Source of the DNA: JALFST01 sp022779285
Lineage (GTDB): Bacteria; Bacillota; Clostridia; Tissierellales; Peptoniphilaceae
Strand: one strand, 5' to 3'
DNA length: 35,784 nt
Assembly (NCBI GenBank): GCA_050313895.1
Contig: JBNPMI010000015.1
Under the pieces are notes generated by a model, which searched no databases, was not told where the DNA came from, and was given only the letters and a program-made list of their open reading frames with translations. Both the position numbers and the translations under genes were made by a program. Shown piece after piece: positions 1-10,052 of this stretch (positions are counted from its first letter, which is position 1; the number at the start of each line of letters is the position of its first letter).

Positions 1-1257
1 TTCGGCACCCGCCTTGTATTTCGCACCATCTGTCGGAACGGCAAGCCCTGCCGGAGACGGGGTAGCCCAACGGTACGTGAGGTCGTATTCGGCTTCCGTA
101 AAGGTCCAAGCACCGGTCAGCGTAACATCTTGCGTTCCCATGGTCTGCGTACCGGAAACGACTTCTCCGGCATCATTCCTCCAGCCGCCAAAATGCCATG
201 TGCCTTTTTTGCCGTTTGGAGCTGTACTGAGCGATGTTGTCGGCGGGGACGCAATCGTGTAAATTTCCTGCTCCGCCACTGAATACGAATCCGGCAGAAC
301 GGCATCCTGCGGATGTGGCTCCCCATCCTTCCATCGATATTGCACTTTGTGTGAAACGATAGGAGCCTCTTCATATTGAGCATGTATCGTCATGCTTTCC
401 GAGAAAATCCGATTGGACAGATCGACATCCCATCCGACAAACTTTTTGCCCTCAACAGGGGATACGGTCGGCGCCACCAGCGTAACAGTTTTGCGCTGAT
501 CCACATAATACTGCCTCGTTCCGCCGGTAATGCTGCCGCTCTGCCCCACATCGAAAGTAATCGTTGAATAATGATCGGCAATGGCGGCGTCCAGCTTGTT
601 CCACGGATATTGGCCAAAGGATGCCTCATTCATCGCCTTATAGGCTTCATACTCTTGTCTATCGATGACATCCCGAAATCGCAGACCGAGGATGGATCGA
701 AAAAGGGCCTTCGGCTGTCCCGGACCCACAATCGCAACTCCCGTCTCCGGGTTGAAGTGATTTGCATACTGCTGGGATACCTGCTTGGTAATTTGAAAGA
801 ATTTTCTGGTCATTTCCGGTAGCGTCACTTTGAGATACAGCGGAACCCCATCGTCAAAGTATTTCTGAAAGCTGAATTTGTGGCGTTCGGTGGTTCTGGT
901 GGAATCCAGTCGATCAGTCAATTCGGGATCCCGAAACACTTCCAAGGTATACGGCCCCCCGGGCGTCAGCAGAGTCTCTTTGGGATCTTCCAGACCGTTT
1001 TGCGCCAGCGCGGCAAGAGCAGGTATGCCGGAACGATCCTCGTCAAGAAAGACCTCTCCCTCAATGACCACCGTCGGTTCGCCGACCGCGCTGCTATGGT
1101 TCATCGGTACAAGAACAAGGAGCAGTGCGAGCACAAGCGAGATACCACCGCGCCACCGGGCTCTTCCTGTCCGCTTCGCCGAGGGATACTGCTGCCGCCC
1201 GCCCGCATTCTCCTCGCGCTTCTGCGCCGCTTCGCTTCTATGAGATTTCGGGTGCAT
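1..1257 (-). CDS. Secreted surface protein with InlB-like and SHIRT-like repeats (3' part outside window)
   Basis: The frame is open from the ATG at 1257 to the left edge, giving 419 residues without a stop, so the C-terminus is missing. GGAGGAG lies 6-7 bases before the ATG. Residues 1-38 are polar and basic, residues 39-51 are hydrophobic (LVLALLLVLV), and a signal-peptidase site is likely near residue 57. Residues 231-296 resemble an InlB B-repeat (TITFDV...GKKFVGWDVDL). Residues 301-388 resemble a SHIRT domain (VQYRW...LPDSY...GTWHFGGW...GAWTFT), and a second such unit begins at 389 (YDLTYRW). The start codon lies inside the end of the upstream giant surface gene (20-bp overlap), so the two are probably translationally coupled. 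It is probably an adhesin or stalk protein, and a wall anchor is expected beyond the edge. Domain names rest on motif recognition only. Confidence 0.8.
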   Translation of the reverse strand, partial: MHPKSHRSEAAQKREENAGGRQQYPSAKRTGRARWRGGISLVLALLLVLVPMNHSSAVGEPTVVIEGEVFLDEDRSGIPALAALAQNGLEDPKETLLTPGGPYTLEVFRDPELTDRLDSTRTTERHKFSFQKYFDDGVPLYLKVTLPEMTRKFFQITKQVSQQYANHFNPETGVAIVGPGQPKALFRSILGLRFRDVIDRQEYEAYKAMNEASFGQYPWNKLDAAIADHYSTITFDVGQSGSITGGTRQYYVDQRKTVTLVAPTVSPVEGKKFVGWDVDLSNRIFSESMTIHAQYEEAPIVSHKVQYRWKDGEPHPQDAVLPDSYSVAEQEIYTIASPPTTSLSTAPNGKKGTWHFGGWRNDAGEVVSGTQTMGTQDVTLTGAWTFTEAEYDLTYRWATPSPAGLAVPTDGAKYKAGAE

Positions 1258-4200
1258 GGCGTCTCCTCCTTCTATTCCATACATACAGTAAACCGCTGCC
1301 TGCCGTGATTGACAGACCGGTCAGCAAAAATCGGAGCGTACCGAGGCCTCCGGTGTCGGGATATGCGCCCGGCAGATTGCCCACCACAACCCAGCGCGTG
1401 CTGATGTCCGGTTTCGTCTCGGAGGGAGTCACCGGCAGAAACAGCATTCGGTTCAGAGCAACGGGAACACCGTTGTATCCGGCGACAGTATCCTCTGCTG
1501 TTTCTCGCTTAACGGAAATTGCCTCAGAATACAGTGCGAAACCGGCCGGTGCACGCAGCTCGCGCACGAAATATTCATTTTCGTCCAAGCCGCCAAAGGC
1601 ATTGGTCGCCTTGGCAATGCCCGTGGTTTCTTTGCCTGTCAGATCCATGCCGCTATACGCATCGCCGTCCGGATTGACCGACTCTCCGTCCGGATTTCCG
1701 AAGCTGACACTCTGCAGATAATACGCCTTGTCGCCGTCCATATAGGTTTTATTCTCTTGCAGCAGGGTGTCCAGATCCTGCTCCGTTTGCAGTGATGCGA
1801 TCTCGCTGTCGGAAAGCGCATCCAATGGATCCGGCGTATACAGCCCAAAAATCGCGCCCGCCAACGGCGTGTAATACCCTTGGCCGTCCCAGACTTTATC
1901 GGCATCGACCTTGTAGAGATCAATGCCCCAAGAAGAGAGACGATTCGTAAAACGGAGGGTTGCCGTATCCGCATTCCAATCTTCCGGCGTCAGCTGCACC
2001 GCCGGATAGGTGATGCCCTTCTCGTCGGTAACCATGCGCGCCATACTGTTCAGCTCTGCGGAGGTAAATGTGGTTTTCAGTCCGTTTCCGTGATCAATAA
2101 CGAAAGCGGCTTTTCCGTCTACCGTGGTATATTCCGCCAGCTCCAGAATGGTATAGGTCTTATTTCTGTCGATTATGACCGGCAGCAAGGACAGCGGAAA
2201 TGAAATGCTGGATGTGCCTTTTCTGATGCCCATTCTGATTTCCCGGGGCGCGCTCATGCCGGCGTGCGCGGGATCTTCCGCAAAGCGCTCCTTATATGCG
2301 TCAACGGTCTGCAGCGTCGGATAATCCTGCGGTGTGTTGACCGGGAGCATCGGTCCTTCGTGAACCAGGAACCAAACCTGCATGTCCTGGGGCGCGGTCG
2401 TCGTTTCTCCCTTCTCATTGACCAATTCTTTGATGAGACTCGGCTCCGCAGGCAGGGTAACTCCGACTTTCATCGGCGCCGCTCGCAGCACAACGTCATC
2501 ATTAAAGACGGAATAGGCATAGCCGAAGCTGTTCCACGCATACTGTTTCTGTGCGGAGAGCCGTGCCGATTCGTCCACCACGGCATCGAAAGAAAACAGG
2601 ATTTTGGCGTTCGGCCCGATCGTCGGAAACTGCTCAAAGGTATCTTTTGCGGTAATTCGTACCGATCTCGCCGTGGCCGGCACCTGATCTCCGGAATTCC
2701 AGATCACCCAATCGGCGTTGTTTTGTATCTCGGTGTCGCTGTGACCCGCCCAATCGGCATCGCTGAAAGACGTTTTGGTGCTGTATTCGATCGTATACGC
2801 AGAGGACGGAAAGTCCGAAACCATGCCGTCTTTGTCGGCGATCATCAGCGTATAATTCGGTGCGCTGGCAAAACGCACCGCAAAGTCGCTGTTGCGGCCG
2901 AGGCGCTCGACAATGGTGTCATGATCTCCCGGTTCGGGCAGATTGTCGATCAGCACCAGACTGTCGATGCCCTTGTATTCGTGTAAGTTCTGCACCTCCG
3001 TCTTGTAGCGGAACACGCTGTCCTTGCCTGATAGCAGGATGGCGTTGGGATAAGGGGTTTTCGGGTCGGGATCGTTGGGTGCGCCGCTGCCGATTTTGGT
3101 CGTCTCCTGCAACGCGCCCTGTGCGTCCTTCTCCAGCTCCACCACCTGTTTTTTGGCCTGCGACGCATAATTTCCCAGTACATTCACCGAGGCCTGTGCC
3201 CAGACGCTGTTGTACTGTTTATCATCGCCCGGCACACCGTTGCCCGGCTCGCCGATGCCCGCAATCGGATTGTTTTCATCGATGTCTGCCGACGTGGATA
3301 CGCGGGCCGTGTTGTAATAGGTGCCATACCGCACTGCGCCATTGGCTGGTTCTGCTTTGATATCTAATAGAATTTTATGTGAATAGTCCCCGTGCCCTTC
3401 GGAAAACGTATTGTCAATCATGATACGGATGGCAAGGACATCCCCTCGATCCTCCAACACCAATCTGAAATGGTAGTCGTTGTCGTCATCGATTAGGTAC
3501 TCTTCGAAAGTGTTATCTTTCTGAAGATTCAGTGTTTTTCTATCCACAACGAATCCATCCGACAGAATATCAAGCTCGTAAATGTCTTCTGTCTGCTTAT
3601 GAAAAACGAACTTGGTCGAATACGATCCTCCAAATTTTAAAATAGAATTTACATAAAAATCCCTTAGTTCAATATCCATCTCTTGAATCGTATACTGTTT
3701 GTCCAGATAATCTGTTATGACGAGATTCGGAGCCGCTCCACATACGGGTACCTGTACTCTCCATATCAGCGCATCGTTTGGCAAAATCGTGTTCGAGGCC
3801 GGAAGAATCAGCTCCTTGGAAATGCCTAAGCTCGTCATACGAGCTGCATCAATCTTGGATTGCGCTGCATAATGAACGCCAAAATCCTCACGTTCCCTCG
3901 TAAAAGACGTTACCGCATCCTCTGCGGAAACCCGCTCATGTGTTCCATTGTGATGATAAAGGGGGGAAGTCGTATCGGTCGCTGTTTTTAACGTATCGAC
4001 AACGATCGGAAGCTCTCGGGATCCATTCGGAATGATCGGCAGCTCCGCCACGTTCGTAATGACATCCTCCGTTGCGTCATACTCTTCGGCAATCGCAAAG
4101 TACGAGAAAGTAATCGCCTCTCCTGTTTTCAGAAAGTAACAGTCATATCCTTCGCTGTAGTGTTCCGCATCCAGCTCCACATGAAATGTGAGATTTCTTT

Positions 4201-7200
4201 GCGTTTCATCCGGCTCCGGAGTAATCGTATAATCGACAAATGTTACATTTTCGGACATTCCCGTATTATTTGCAATCTCCCATACACGATTTTTAGAAAG
4301 AAAGTTCGTTCCTAATGCTTTTTGTGATGATTCTGTTTCCTTGACAGGATCTGTTTTCCTACCATAAGAATAAAAATTACTACCTCTCATCTGAAGAAAC
4401 AATACGCCTTCCGGCAGACGATCCTTGATACACGGCAGATACAGATTATTGGAGTCCGGATTATAAATCGTGATGACATACGGAATGACTTTGAAGTTAC
4501 TAGAGCTGACACGTTGATTGTTATCATAAATGTTGAAATCACGCTGTCCTTGTAACGTCTGATTTACATATAAAAAGGATTCCTGTGCTTTTCTGGAAAG
4601 TTCAGCGGTTTGAAATCTACTGTCCTGCGTCAACGATTTTTCAAGAAAGACCTTTTGCGCATGATCCACGTTATGGCGCACAACTTCTCTTTCATTATAA
4701 ACATACGCCACATTTTCCAGCATCCTGCCCTGATATTGGGAGGAAAACGCATACCAGACGCGATTGTCGCCCGCTGCAGGGTCGGTGCTTTGGAGATCTC
4801 CCGGATATTGCAGAGTCACATAAATATAGGCAACCCCCGGCTGCGTAAAGGAAACGAGCGGGCCGCGATCCGGTGCTTCCCACCGAATTTCATATAAATC
4901 CTCCCTGTTTTTCTGCAGCGACCAGGTCGCGGCAGAGTTCCACTGAATGTCTTTTCCTTTTTCCTCGGCATACCTGACGGAAACATTGGGAGAAGTACCG
5001 TCTTTTGTCCAGACAACGCCCTCCGGCAGCACATCATAAATATCCGATGCTGCCAGCGAATTGCCGCCGTTGGTGGATTCCAACCGAATCCGGTAAGTAA
5101 TGGCTTCCCCTCTGCGAATCAACGTATAGTCATCCGCATCGATGCGATCTCCCTCGGAAACCGTATACGAGCTGGGAAGCGCGTCGTCCGCCGCCACAAT
5201 CTTCTTTTCCTTCAGAATAATCGTTCCCGCCACGGAATCCGTAATCCGGTGCGATTCGTGATCGTTAAGATAGACCACATTGCCATACGAACCGCTCATT
5301 CCCTCATCGGGCGCTGCATAATACCGGATACTCCGGGAATATTCGCCCGTCACATAGGGATACACCCAGCGGATCAGCGTGGAATTTTCGGCCACGGTAA
5401 TATTCGCATTTGCGGGACTCCCGTCCTGCGCAATGCCCACCGGCAGAAAATACGAGCCGGGCCGGTTGAGAAAATAGTATTCCTCATCTTGAATTGTAAC
5501 CAGCGGAAACGACGCGAGCACTCTCTGCTGGGTATCGTCTAAGCCGTCTTTCTTAATGTACAGCCAGCTTCCGACCAGATGGTCGACAAGGGGAAGATTG
5601 GCGTCCGCCCCTTGCCCCATGTGAGAAAAGCCGACCTGATATTGAAGAACATTGCCGTCTCTGCTGACCAGCTGCTTAGAAACCGAGTAATCCCTCTTTG
5701 CCCGCTCCGGATTGGAATGCGTCGTCATCGACGTTTGATTTTCCACCGGCTCCCGATAGTTGGCCCGCAGCTGATTGACCCCTGCTCGCGTCTTATCTTC
5801 CGCCCAGTGCGGAAAATCTCTGCCTTGCAGCATAAACGTATTCTTCCAGGTTGCGTCCACATGGATCTGAATGTCTTCATACGGAGCAAGCGCGCTTTCC
5901 TCCGGCATCTCCCATTTGAGATCATATTTCGTCGGATTGATAATCATAAAACTGTAGGTCGAAAGAGTTGCCGGATCGACAATCCCCTCGAACACAGCTC
6001 TCAATGCCTCCGCCGTAAATTGATCTTGTGCGATATTCGCCGTGTAAAATGGCGCGCTCTCCCCATCGTGGCGATAGAAAGAAACCGCATACTGATGTCG
6101 GCTGCCGTCATAGCGCAGCTGAACCACGCCGTCTTGCGTCAAATTCGCTGCGGGATCGGATTCTCCCGCCGTTTGATAGGTCGTTCCGCTTCCATACATC
6201 TGTTCGTCGACCCGGTCGATCGCGTGTCCGTGAATATCCTGAAGATGCAGCGACAATTGCGGCGTAAAGACCGCGTTTCGAATCGTAATCGTCAGATCAT
6301 CGCCATATATCTGATTGAAAAGGTCGACCATTTGCGCATTGGATAGGTAAAAATTCGAATCCAAATCATCCTCATATGACGCTAAATTACGATACTCGTA
6401 TTTTCCCGCGTTGCGAAGCACAACATCAAACGGAATGATCTCTCCGTAATAGAATTGAGTTTCAGAAGGAGTAAAATCAGGATACTTGTTCAAGCTCGGA
6501 AATCGCTTGTTTGCCGCAAGAAACCGATCATAGTTAATCGACTTTTCAATTTGCAAGGCCGCCTCTGATGATGGAAATAAGGATGTGCACTCTGCATTTA
6601 AAACTTGATCGTCAGAATAAGTATAGGACAATGTAAGCTGTACGTGATTTGTGACGTTTGCCCTTTCTATGTCATCGACAGAATTGACATAAAACATCTC
6701 CGGACCGAAATACAATGCGTCCAAAACAGAAAAATTTTTAGGGGATCCTATTCTGCCGCCACGAAAGATGAGAGCGTTCTCTTTCTCATCGTAGGCAAGA
6801 TTACTTATTTTATCAGTTTTTTCACTCATAACATTGGCCGCAAAGACAAAATATCTCTTCTGTATATTCTCTTTTGTTTCCTGCGTAGGAAGAAAAACCT
6901 CCCCGTTTTTGTCAACATAAAAGAAGAGACAGTCAGCATTAGCCGTGGCTTTTGAATACATCATCATTCGATCTTCGTTTTTGGAATAAGTTCTGTTTTT
7001 CGGTAATCCATTGCTCTCCGGAGCCGCATAAAAAGCTGTGGTGATCATTTGCCTGTTTGCCGCTTCAATTAATTTTTCATTAAAATGAACGGAAGAATTG
7101 GGCTGTAAGCGATCGTTTACAGCATACCATCCTATGGGATTTTGCCCTCTTCCATCAGGATATTTTGACTGGTCGGTTTGGGATGCGCTGATCTGCCACT

Positions 7201-9349
7201 CCAAGGCATCCAGATAATATTTTCCATCAATCTCTTTGACAATCGACGCGTCGTCGCTCACTTGCTTTTTGTTCAGATCGTACTGCGGGAAATCGGTAAC
7301 GACATCCACACCGATATAGTTGCCCGCCGGTTGCCATGTTGGAACCGGCTCCGGAGAAAGATCGGAAACCGGCTCCGCCCAGAGGGTAATCGTCCCTCCG
7401 CCGCTTTTTATGTTCCGATACAGCATTCCTAAAAGCGCGGTAGCCGTACTCCCTTTGGGGAGCCCCGTGAAATCGAAATAATAAAGATCGGATTCATAAG
7501 CAGCGCCAAATGGATGAAGAGCTTTCTTGATTGGCGTTCGAATCTGCGAAGAAGTGCCGTCTTCATTTTTGTACTCGAAAACAAGCACCGGAAGCGCTAC
7601 CCCATTAAAATCAGGAGGTGTGGTATAAGTCGTATAATTAATTTGTTTATATGGATTCGTCATACGAATGAAAACGCGCATAGTTCCGTCCCAAAGGCTG
7701 CCGTCGTCGTTACTGAAATTAAACTTGGCGCTGACAGTTTCTCCCGTCGGAAACGTGTAGGTGCCATCCGTATACGGATTCAAAATCGAAATCGTTACCT
7801 TGGCCGCTTGCGGCTGATCCGACATCGGCACCACAAGATCCCGCCCTGCCAGATTGGCCCCGTTCTCCGGCGCGCGCAGGGGCGCGTCGGGCGCTGCCGC
7901 TCTGCGCACCGTCGGCTGCGGTTCGGGCGCCGGTTCCAAAAGCACAAGGGCGCCCGCATCGAGGGTAAAATGAGCCGTCTCTCCGGTATCGGCTTCGTCG
8001 GGAAGAAGGAGCGATGACACCTGAACAAATCCAAGAGCCTCCGGCATGTCCTCGCCGGCGGGCGATTCCGGCGGCAAGAAAAGATACGTGTTCAGCGCAA
8101 GACTCGTCTCCGGCAATGTGCCGCCGTCATGAACCAAGACCTGGCGGATGCTTTCGGCCTCCAGGCTTTTTCCCTGATCCTCCCCATTCAGATAGAGGGC
8201 CAGCGGCGCAGAAGACGAAACGGTTTCCGCAGCCTCGGCGCGATCGGCTGCCGAAGCCGGCTCGTCGGTGCGCAGAGTGCTCTTCGCCGCCTCCAGCGCT
8301 GCCCCGTTTTCCGAAAGATCCGCGTCCTTCGGGAGCAGCGGCTGGCCGTCAGCCCCCAGAATCAGGTGCATGGCAAACGCACTTTCCCCGATACGGGTAA
8401 ATGCCTCCAGCACATACGCTTCCGAAAGATCGCGTCTTGAAAGTGGATCGGCAGGCGCCGTCTGTGCGGCCGCAGGATCCGTCCCGCTTTCCGGCATGGC
8501 CGCCCATGCCGTAACAGGCGTGGAAACCAACGACATGCTTACCCCATTGGCATCCGGACTCACGTTTTCGTATTGCGCATAGAAAGGGAGCTCCGCCGCA
8601 GCCGTCGTTTCCGGCAAATCGGAAATTTCGTGCGTGTCCGCGCCGCCATCGACACCGGAAATCAGCGGTCGGCCCAGCGTACTGTCTGTGTAGGTCAGAA
8701 AAGCGTTGGAAAACGCAGGAAATACAACCGGCGCATCGGCGCTGTCGTCCGTCGCCGGTTTCGGTTCCACATACAGCTTATAAAGCCATTCGATGACAGG
8801 AAAGGCCGAAGCGTCGGACGACACCAGATGGTACTCCACGCCGATGTGAACGGTTGTCTCGTTAAGAGTGCGCGTCTGCATCGGCAGCAAGACGCCGTCC
8901 TCCCACATGCGCGTCGTCAGCGTCTCCAACGGGCCGGATGTACGGCTCTCTGCAGCCGTTTCTCCCGTGTCTTCGGAAGTCTCCGAAAAAGCCTCGGAAG
9001 ATGGCTGTTCCGGCGCCGTGCCCGCCTCAGGCGCACTCTGAGGATCTTGGTCTGCCGCATTGCCGGTGTTCTCCAGCGAAGAAACAGACGGTACAGACGG
9101 GGAAAAAGGCTCCGGTGCTTCCGAATGGGAGGTATCCCTGAAATCCGATAAGGACGGAAGCGCCGGCGGAGCAGAGGACGAGGCGATCGGCGCTGCGGAG
9201 TCGCTTGAATCGGATGCCGCAAATGCGGCGTGCGCAGGCGCAATCGTTTGTGCAAGCAGCAAAATTGCCATCAGAAAAGCAACGAGCTGAATCCGACGGA
9301 AGCGCCGCGGTCCTTCGTCCTCTGACTGTTTATAAAAACGTTTTTTCAT
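1238..9349 (-). CDS. Giant wall-anchored surface protein (2703 aa) with SpaA-like domain and YPDTG sorting tail
   Basis: I chose the ATG at 9349 because AGGGAGG lies 6 bases before it; an in-frame ATG 24 bases upstream lacks a ribosome site. A basic N-terminus and a hydrophobic core (about residues 20-37, LVAFLMAILLLAQTIA) end in AHA/AFA near residue 43, a classic signal peptide. A Ser/Pro/Glu-rich segment follows (about 45-150). The long middle carries several beta-sandwich-like units of the isopeptide/DUF11 style (for example LVNEKGETTT). About 2473-2655 is a prealbumin-like SpaA/Cna-B domain, with Lys in DLYKVDAD and Glu in VRELRAPAGF as the likely isopeptide pair. The tail has YPDTG at 2663-2667, a hydrophobic stretch and RRRRR, which is a sortase sorting signal with Tyr in place of Leu. 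The function is inferred to be adhesion or matrix binding; the ligand is unknown. Confidence 0.9.
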   Translation of the reverse strand: MKKRFYKQSEDEGPRRFRRIQLVAFLMAILLLAQTIAPAHAAFAASDSSDSAAPIASSSAPPALPSLSDFRDTSHSEAPEPFSPSVPSVSSLENTGNAADQDPQSAPEAGTAPEQPSSEAFSETSEDTGETAAESRTSGPLETLTTRMWEDGVLLPMQTRTLNETTVHIGVEYHLVSSDASAFPVIEWLYKLYVEPKPATDDSADAPVVFPAFSNAFLTYTDSTLGRPLISGVDGGADTHEISDLPETTAAAELPFYAQYENVSPDANGVSMSLVSTPVTAWAAMPESGTDPAAAQTAPADPLSRRDLSEAYVLEAFTRIGESAFAMHLILGADGQPLLPKDADLSENGAALEAAKSTLRTDEPASAADRAEAAETVSSSAPLALYLNGEDQGKSLEAESIRQVLVHDGGTLPETSLALNTYLFLPPESPAGEDMPEALGFVQVSSLLLPDEADTGETAHFTLDAGALVLLEPAPEPQPTVRRAAAPDAPLRAPENGANLAGRDLVVPMSDQPQAAKVTISILNPYTDGTYTFPTGETVSAKFNFSNDDGSLWDGTMRVFIRMTNPYKQINYTTYTTPPDFNGVALPVLVFEYKNEDGTSSQIRTPIKKALHPFGAAYESDLYYFDFTGLPKGSTATALLGMLYRNIKSGGGTITLWAEPVSDLSPEPVPTWQPAGNYIGVDVVTDFPQYDLNKKQVSDDASIVKEIDGKYYLDALEWQISASQTDQSKYPDGRGQNPIGWYAVNDRLQPNSSVHFNEKLIEAANRQMITTAFYAAPESNGLPKNRTYSKNEDRMMMYSKATANADCLFFYVDKNGEVFLPTQETKENIQKRYFVFAANVMSEKTDKISNLAYDEKENALIFRGGRIGSPKNFSVLDALYFGPEMFYVNSVDDIERANVTNHVQLTLSYTYSDDQVLNAECTSLFPSSEAALQIEKSINYDRFLAANKRFPSLNKYPDFTPSETQFYYGEIIPFDVVLRNAGKYEYRNLASYEDDLDSNFYLSNAQMVDLFNQIYGDDLTITIRNAVFTPQLSLHLQDIHGHAIDRVDEQMYGSGTTYQTAGESDPAANLTQDGVVQLRYDGSRHQYAVSFYRHDGESAPFYTANIAQDQFTAEALRAVFEGIVDPATLSTYSFMIINPTKYDLKWEMPEESALAPYEDIQIHVDATWKNTFMLQGRDFPHWAEDKTRAGVNQLRANYREPVENQTSMTTHSNPERAKRDYSVSKQLVSRDGNVLQYQVGFSHMGQGADANLPLVDHLVGSWLYIKKDGLDDTQQRVLASFPLVTIQDEEYYFLNRPGSYFLPVGIAQDGSPANANITVAENSTLIRWVYPYVTGEYSRSIRYYAAPDEGMSGSYGNVVYLNDHESHRITDSVAGTIILKEKKIVAADDALPSSYTVSEGDRIDADDYTLIRRGEAITYRIRLESTNGGNSLAASDIYDVLPEGVVWTKDGTSPNVSVRYAEEKGKDIQWNSAATWSLQKNREDLYEIRWEAPDRGPLVSFTQPGVAYIYVTLQYPGDLQSTDPAAGDNRVWYAFSSQYQGRMLENVAYVYNEREVVRHNVDHAQKVFLEKSLTQDSRFQTAELSRKAQESFLYVNQTLQGQRDFNIYDNNQRVSSSNFKVIPYVITIYNPDSNNLYLPCIKDRLPEGVLFLQMRGSNFYSYGRKTDPVKETESSQKALGTNFLSKNRVWEIANNTGMSENVTFVDYTITPEPDETQRNLTFHVELDAEHYSEGYDCYFLKTGEAITFSYFAIAEEYDATEDVITNVAELPIIPNGSRELPIVVDTLKTATDTTSPLYHHNGTHERVSAEDAVTSFTREREDFGVHYAAQSKIDAARMTSLGISKELILPASNTILPNDALIWRVQVPVCGAAPNLVITDYLDKQYTIQEMDIELRDFYVNSILKFGGSYSTKFVFHKQTEDIYELDILSDGFVVDRKTLNLQKDNTFEEYLIDDDNDYHFRLVLEDRGDVLAIRIMIDNTFSEGHGDYSHKILLDIKAEPANGAVRYGTYYNTARVSTSADIDENNPIAGIGEPGNGVPGDDKQYNSVWAQASVNVLGNYASQAKKQVVELEKDAQGALQETTKIGSGAPNDPDPKTPYPNAILLSGKDSVFRYKTEVQNLHEYKGIDSLVLIDNLPEPGDHDTIVERLGRNSDFAVRFASAPNYTLMIADKDGMVSDFPSSAYTIEYSTKTSFSDADWAGHSDTEIQNNADWVIWNSGDQVPATARSVRITAKDTFEQFPTIGPNAKILFSFDAVVDESARLSAQKQYAWNSFGYAYSVFNDDVVLRAAPMKVGVTLPAEPSLIKELVNEKGETTTAPQDMQVWFLVHEGPMLPVNTPQDYPTLQTVDAYKERFAEDPAHAGMSAPREIRMGIRKGTSSISFPLSLLPVIIDRNKTYTILELAEYTTVDGKAAFVIDHGNGLKTTFTSAELNSMARMVTDEKGITYPAVQLTPEDWNADTATLRFTNRLSSWGIDLYKVDADKVWDGQGYYTPLAGAIFGLYTPDPLDALSDSEIASLQTEQDLDTLLQENKTYMDGDKAYYLQSVSFGNPDGESVNPDGDAYSGMDLTGKETTGIAKATNAFGGLDENEYFVRELRAPAGFALYSEAISVKRETAEDTVAGYNGVPVALNRMLFLPVTPSETKPDISTRWVVVGNLPGAYPDTGGLGTLRFLLTGLSITAGSGLLYVWNRRRRRHAPEIS

Positions 9350-9402
9350 GTTTTCCCTCCCTGCTTTTCCCACTGCAGCGACTATACTTTTTTTTAATTC
9401 TA

Positions 9403-9422
9403 ATATATATATATATATATAT
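9403..9422. repeat. (AT)10 dinucleotide tract upstream of the giant surface gene
   Basis: Ten AT units lie 54-73 bases upstream of the surface-protein start codon, with a run of eight T at 9388-9395 beside them. On the minus strand a TTGCAT (9421-9426) precedes the tract and a TATTAG (9400-9405) follows it. TTGTAA (9434-9439) is another possible -35. Thus the tract may lie in or beside the promoter spacer. The promoter assignment is weak; the repeat itself is certain. Confidence 0.85.
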
Positions 9423-9896
9423 GCAATACTTTTTTACAAAATGTTTTGTGAAAATTGACATTTTTTGTATGAAGAAATCGATTTTCAAAGAATTCCGATT
9501 TGCAAAAGACTGCCGTTATCATAAAAACTGTAAAGCGAATGCTCTGAATCGGCCGGACTATGGAGTTTCCGGAAGACGCATGCTGAACAGCCAGTTCCTT
9601 CGCGACGGCGCATATGCAGAAAAACCTGTTGCCGGATTGAGGAGATCGGCGAACCGATCTGCGATTTCGTTACCGGCGCTTTGAAAGATGCCGCCCCGTT
9701 TGCAAAAATCAGCATATAGACCTTTGCCGCCGCTGTCTTTATCGCTTTCTCCACCTGTTTTCTCATCTGTGAAAATCCTCATCTTGCTCACCAAAGGAAT
9801 CCGTTCTGATGTCGACCAAAGATGTCTTTTTCCGTTTCGGCTCCTCCGGAGGAAACGATACTTGAGAAAAAATTCTGTAAGAAAAAGCGGAACATT
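9423..9896. other. Intergenic stretch with no supported gene
   Basis: This region separates the surface operon from the ula-type regulator. Short open frames occur on both strands, but none has a convincing ribosome site or recognisable product. A perfect 7-bp palindrome with a 4-base loop (AGATCGG / CCGATCT, 9643-9660) is present without a T-run, so it is not an obvious terminator. Confidence 0.5.
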
Positions 9897-9927
9897 TTGA
9901 AAAATAGAAGGGGCGGTCTGATACAAT
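9897..9927 (+). promoter_or_regulatory. Candidate extended -10 promoter for the ula-type DeoR regulator
   Basis: TTGAAA (9897-9902) and TACAAT (9922-9927) are separated by 19 bases. The -10 is preceded by TG at the extended -10 position, which tolerates imperfect spacing. Transcription would begin about 120 bases before the regulator start codon. Confidence 0.45.
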
Positions 9928-10052
9928 GTATGTATTCAAAAACACCGCGCCGAAAAAGCGGTTTCTTTCAGAAAATCATCGCTGCAGAATCAGAGTCCGC
10001 GCTGCGGCTCCGTCACGCAAGTCTCTATGCCGGCGATAGAAAGGGGGAATTT

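Noticed and set aside
9485..9926. Two overlapping minus-strand frames (93 and 122 codons) as genes
   Set aside because: No ribosome site at a suitable distance, no recognisable domain, and they overlap the probable promoter of the regulator gene.
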